Source: an uncultured Sphingomonadales bacterium (GTDB taxonomy: Bacteria; Pseudomonadota; Alphaproteobacteria; Sphingomonadales; Rhodothalassiaceae). From it: 64,000 nucleotides of DNA. Positions 61,221-64,000 of this stretch are shown piece after piece. The stretch is from assembly GCA_947499155.1 (NCBI GenBank), contig CANMND010000002.1, positions 248,001 through 312,000 on the forward strand. The letters are read 5' to 3'. The position numbers and the translations under genes are program-made. Every line of letters starts with the position of its first letter. Within the stretch, counting starts at the first letter, position 1. Below the pieces are notes generated by a model that did no database searches, was not told the origin of the DNA, and saw only the letters and a list, made by a program, of their open reading frames with translations.

Positions 61221-62453
61221 ATGCAGGCAGTTATTCTGATCGGCGGTCTAGGGACACGCCTTGGATCATTGGTTGAAGAGACGCCCAAGCCCCTGTTGCC
61301 CGTGGCTGGCAGGCCCTTTCTTGACCATCTGTTACAGGGTCTGTCACGCCATGGTGTAACAGATATTGTTCTGCTGGCTGGCTATAAGGCACAAGTCGTT
61401 GAAAAACTTTATGGGCCAGATAGTGACGCGGCAGCCCGTCTGGGGCTTTCCATCCGCGTACTGGTAGAAGAAACTCCCTTGGGTACCGGTGGCGCACTTC
61501 TGGCTGCACAAGAAGAACTGGCGGATAATTTCTTTTTATTGAATGGTGATTCACTGTTTGATTTCAACTATCTGGACCTGACAGTTACCTTAACGGATAA
61601 AGGTAAACCTGCTCTTGCTACCATTGCCTTGCGTTATGTTGAGGATGCACGGCGCTATGGCCTTGTAGTGGTCAATGGATCACATCACGTGACCGGATTT
61701 CGGGAAAAGCCAAAGACACCTCAAAGCGGTCTGGTCAATACCGGGGTCTATTGGATGAGCCGAGCCATACTGGACTGGATTCCGAAAGGAAAGGCGTCAT
61801 TGGAAAAAGATGTCTTTCCTAAAATCGCTGAACAAAAGCGTCTATTGGCCAAGTCCTATGATGGATTTTTCATTGATATTGGTATCCCCGAAGATCTGGC
61901 CCGAGCAGATCAGACTTTGTCACAGGCACTCACACGGCCAGCGGTTTTTTTCGACCGGGACAACACACTTATTGTGGACCACGGTTATACCTATAAGCCT
62001 CAAGATCTGGTCTGGGTCGATGGCGTGCCAGAGATGATCCGCAGGCTTAATGATAATGGGGTCTTTGTCTTTGTCGTGACTAATCAGGCCGGGGTTGCAA
62101 AGGGGCATTATGATGAGGCGGCAATTAATCATTTTCATGCGCATATGAATGTTGAGCTGCGGGAAATTGGCGCCCATATCGATGATTTCCGTTATTGCCC
62201 ACATCATGAAGAAGGAATAGTCGCGGCTTATAAAAAAGCCTGTAATTGGCGCAAGCCGGGATCTGGTATGCTGGACGACCTGCTGGCGCACTGGCCGGTA
62301 CTCCCATCCAAAAGCCTGATGCTGGGAGACCAGGACAGCGACACCAGAGCCGGGGAAGCAGCAGGCATTCCGTCGCAACAGGTATCTGAAGGTCGGGTTA
62401 CTGAAATTGTTGATGCCTGGCTTTATGAGTCTTCAATTGGCGAGAACGAATGA
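61221..62453 (+). CDS. Bifunctional nucleotidyltransferase / HAD-IIIA phosphatase
   Basis: A 410-residue fusion. Residues 1-230 are a sugar-1-phosphate nucleotidyltransferase (LIGGLGTRLGSLVEETPKPLLPVAGRPFLDHLL, LLNGDSLFDFNYLDL, GFREKPK). Residues 240-405 are a GmhB-like HAD phosphatase (VFFDRDNTLIVDHGYTY, VTNQAGVAKGHY, FRYCPHHEEG...CNWRKPGSGM, MLGDQDSDTRAG) with the zinc Cys/His pattern partly kept. The combination suggests making a nucleotide-activated heptose or similar sugar from the bisphosphate. It overlaps the deacetylase gene by four bases. Confidence 0.87.
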   Translation: MQAVILIGGLGTRLGSLVEETPKPLLPVAGRPFLDHLLQGLSRHGVTDIVLLAGYKAQVVEKLYGPDSDAAARLGLSIRVLVEETPLGTGGALLAAQEELADNFFLLNGDSLFDFNYLDLTVTLTDKGKPALATIALRYVEDARRYGLVVVNGSHHVTGFREKPKTPQSGLVNTGVYWMSRAILDWIPKGKASLEKDVFPKIAEQKRLLAKSYDGFFIDIGIPEDLARADQTLSQALTRPAVFFDRDNTLIVDHGYTYKPQDLVWVDGVPEMIRRLNDNGVFVFVVTNQAGVAKGHYDEAAINHFHAHMNVELREIGAHIDDFRYCPHHEEGIVAAYKKACNWRKPGSGMLDDLLAHWPVLPSKSLMLGDQDSDTRAGEAAGIPSQQVSEGRVTEIVDAWLYESSIGENE

Positions 62454-63427
62454 TGCATGGGAATTACCAAGGCCCCATATTAAGCGTGATCATCGATACG
62501 GAAGAAGAATTCGACTGGGATGGCCCGTTTTCACGTGACGCCCGGTCGGTCACCAGTATTGCAGCACAAGATCAGGCCCAGGCTATTTTTAAGCGCTACG
62601 GCATTGTTCCTACCTATGTCATCGATTATCCCGTTGCGACAGACGGGGCAGCGGTGGAGCGTCTGAAAGACTACCAGGACAAGGGAGAAGTCCTTATCGG
62701 TGCCCATCTCCATCCTTGGGTATCCCCCCCCCATGAAGAAGATGTGTGCCGAAAAAACAGCTATCCCGGCAATCTCCCGCCAGACCTGGAGTTTCGCAAG
62801 CTTGAAGTCCTGACCGGCGTCATAGAGAAAAATTTCGGGGTCCGACCGACGGTCTATAAGGCAGGGCGCTATGGTATCGGACCGGAGACAGGAAAGAATC
62901 TTGCAAGGCTGGGCTATCTGGTCGACACAAGTATCGTCCCCTATACGGATTTTAGTGCTGATCATGGCCCTGATTTCAGTTCAGAGACACCGGATCTGCG
63001 ACCCTTTCAGGGCGAGGCGGATATCCTTGCATTACCCCTTTCAAACGCATTTGCCGGTTTGTTGCGCCCTTATGGATCATGGCTTTATCCACTGATACAA
63101 AAGCCCCTTCTTCGTACCATGCGAGTGCCTGGAATCTGCGCACGGCTGGGCGTCCTTGAACGCATCCGCCTCAGTCCTGAGGGGCAGGGCGCGTCTGATC
63201 ATATACGTCTGGTTCGGGCCATGCATCATGATGGCTACAGAATTTTTTCCTACACATATCACAGCCCATCCCTGGCACCGGGACACACGCCTTATGTCCA
63301 AACAAAGCAGGATCTTAGTCGCTTTCTTCAGGACATGGATAATTTCTTTGATTTCTTTTTCAATGAATTAGGCGGCAAAGCTCAGACGCCGCTTCAGATA
63401 CGTGAAGCATGGCTTAGCCATTTGTGA
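62450..63427 (+). CDS. Polysaccharide deacetylase family protein (WalW-like)
   Basis: A 325-residue cytoplasmic NodB-homology protein. ILSVIIDTEEEFDWDGPF holds the first Asp, and GAHLHPWVSPP the His pair for metal. YKAGRYGIGPETGKNLARLGYLVDTSIVPYTDF and the C-terminal HDGYRIFSYTYHSPSLAPGHTPYV continue the fold. It is similar to WalW-like proteins of polysaccharide loci. The start ATG overlaps the stop of the fusion gene (ATGA). Exact substrate unknown. Confidence 0.85.
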   Translation: MMHGNYQGPILSVIIDTEEEFDWDGPFSRDARSVTSIAAQDQAQAIFKRYGIVPTYVIDYPVATDGAAVERLKDYQDKGEVLIGAHLHPWVSPPHEEDVCRKNSYPGNLPPDLEFRKLEVLTGVIEKNFGVRPTVYKAGRYGIGPETGKNLARLGYLVDTSIVPYTDFSADHGPDFSSETPDLRPFQGEADILALPLSNAFAGLLRPYGSWLYPLIQKPLLRTMRVPGICARLGVLERIRLSPEGQGASDHIRLVRAMHHDGYRIFSYTYHSPSLAPGHTPYVQTKQDLSRFLQDMDNFFDFFFNELGGKAQTPLQIREAWLSHL

Positions 63428-63547
63428 AATCCTCACTAGTATATATTATAGTCTTTTGGAAAGGTATGGTACTATCGTAAAATATTAGACGTACAGATCA
63501 TTAAGGTTGTTTTTGATTTTTTATCTTCACATTCCAATGGTCAGCCA

Positions 63548-64000
63548 ATGAAACAAGTCAGTGGAAGCCAACCGGAAACACCTGTAAACGCGCCAGATCA
63601 CTCCAACAATCCGGCTTTTGTCGTCTATTACAGTCAGGAAGATATAGCCGCACGGCGTAAGGCTCACTTTACTAGAATATACGATGCACTGACCGTTTTT
63701 CGGGCTGATATGCCAGGCCAGACACTTAATGTTCTCGATATCGGTGGCGGAGCAGGAGATGCCGCCATGGTGTGGGCGAGGGCAGGTCATCGTACGGTCT
63801 GTGTCGATATCAGTAGTGATCTTATTGCCGTCGGGACCAGTCGGTCAGAAGAGCAGAATCTTGATATTGATTTTCGCGTAGGGTCGGCCACCGACCTCCC
63901 GGTCGATGATGAAAGCTGCGATGTTGTGCTGCTACCGGAACTGCTTGAGCATGTTGCAGACTGGCAGACCTGTCTGGATGAAGTAGGGCGCGTTTTAAAA
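63548..64000 (+). CDS. Class I SAM-dependent methyltransferase (partial, cut by window end)
   Basis: The open frame runs from ATG 63548 through the last base and is missing from the track. The visible 151 codons include motif I VLDIGGGAGDAAMVWARAGH, the acidic VCVDIS, and LPVDDESCDVVLLPELLEHVADWQTCLDEVGRVLK, a UbiE/UbiG-like class I methyltransferase. No clear ribosome site precedes the ATG and the true start could be downstream. It follows the deacetylase gene by 120 bases and probably belongs to the same polysaccharide locus. Confidence 0.82.
   Translation, partial: MKQVSGSQPETPVNAPDHSNNPAFVVYYSQEDIAARRKAHFTRIYDALTVFRADMPGQTLNVLDIGGGAGDAAMVWARAGHRTVCVDISSDLIAVGTSRSEEQNLDIDFRVGSATDLPVDDESCDVVLLPELLEHVADWQTCLDEVGRVLK

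Noticed and set aside
1-64000. tRNA, rRNA, CRISPR array, transposase or prophage
   Set aside because: None recognised on reading the gene list and the gaps; composition and coding density are even.

Overview
This 64 kb window is chromosomal DNA of an alphaproteobacterium. The support is the mix of alphaproteobacterial-type genes (an ATP12-family F1-ATPase assembly factor, DUF4170, DgcA-type epimerase, a bactofilin/M23 pair, TIGR03087 glycosyltransferase) and the lptD-surA-pdxA-rsmA order. I cannot fix the genus; a marine lineage such as Kordiimonadales/Emcibacterales is a guess. No rRNA, tRNA, insertion sequence, prophage or CRISPR array was seen. Coding density is high and most genes lie in tight operons with 4-base stop/start overlaps.

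Region by region. 0-6.3 kb: a thiolase, a MarR regulator, and a divergent phenylalanine/tyrosine catabolic run (4-hydroxyphenylpyruvate dioxygenase, homogentisate dioxygenase, fumarylacetoacetase, phenylalanine hydroxylase) with a three-half-site operator candidate between regulator and operon; no maleylacetoacetate isomerase is present. 6.3-11 kb: yicC, gmk, an ABC-F ATPase, a kelch lipoprotein and convergent yaaA. 11-16.7 kb: a PLP sulfur-amino-acid enzyme, an exported DUF885 protein and the HAD/membrane protein/ATP12 group. 16.8-22.3 kb: lptD-surA-pdxA-rsmA for outer-membrane biogenesis, divergent from pepA. 24-29 kb: a small hypothetical gene, DUF4170, dgcA and mlaC, then an alanine/glycine symporter carrying an unusual soluble insertion. 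29-32.4 kb: an exported methyltransferase, an AhpD-like protein, an AraC regulator and a YghU-type glutathione transferase.

32.5-45 kb is the most interesting part. One continuous minus-strand operon appears to run DoxX-like, DUF3047, peroxiredoxin-like, arsM, arsC, pstS, pstC, pstA, pstB, joining arsenic methylation and arsenate reduction directly to a phosphate ABC transporter. It is preceded by an overlapping palindrome resembling an ArsR-family operator, although no arsR, arsenite efflux gene or phoU/phoB is in the window. A second minus-strand operon carries a TVP38-domain/flavoprotein disulfide reductase fusion, DUF547 and the two glycosyltransferases usually associated with arsenosugar biosynthesis, but without the radical SAM enzyme ArsS. 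A PEP-CTERM protein lies between the two.

45-47.5 kb: a four-gene signalling operon of a pseudo-receiver, an HD-GYP protein with a zinc ribbon, a NrtS-like nitrate/nitrite carrier and a sigma factor. 47.8-57.4 kb: bactofilin, M23 peptidase, DUF455, bcp and glnE, divergent from a very large AsmA/YhdP-like protein. 57.4-64 kb: tyrS, anmK, then the edge of a polysaccharide locus of the PEP-CTERM/XrtA type (TIGR03087 glycosyltransferase, nucleotidyltransferase-HAD fusion, polysaccharide deacetylase, and a methyltransferase cut by the window end). All assignments come from reading the translated sequence; no database search was run.
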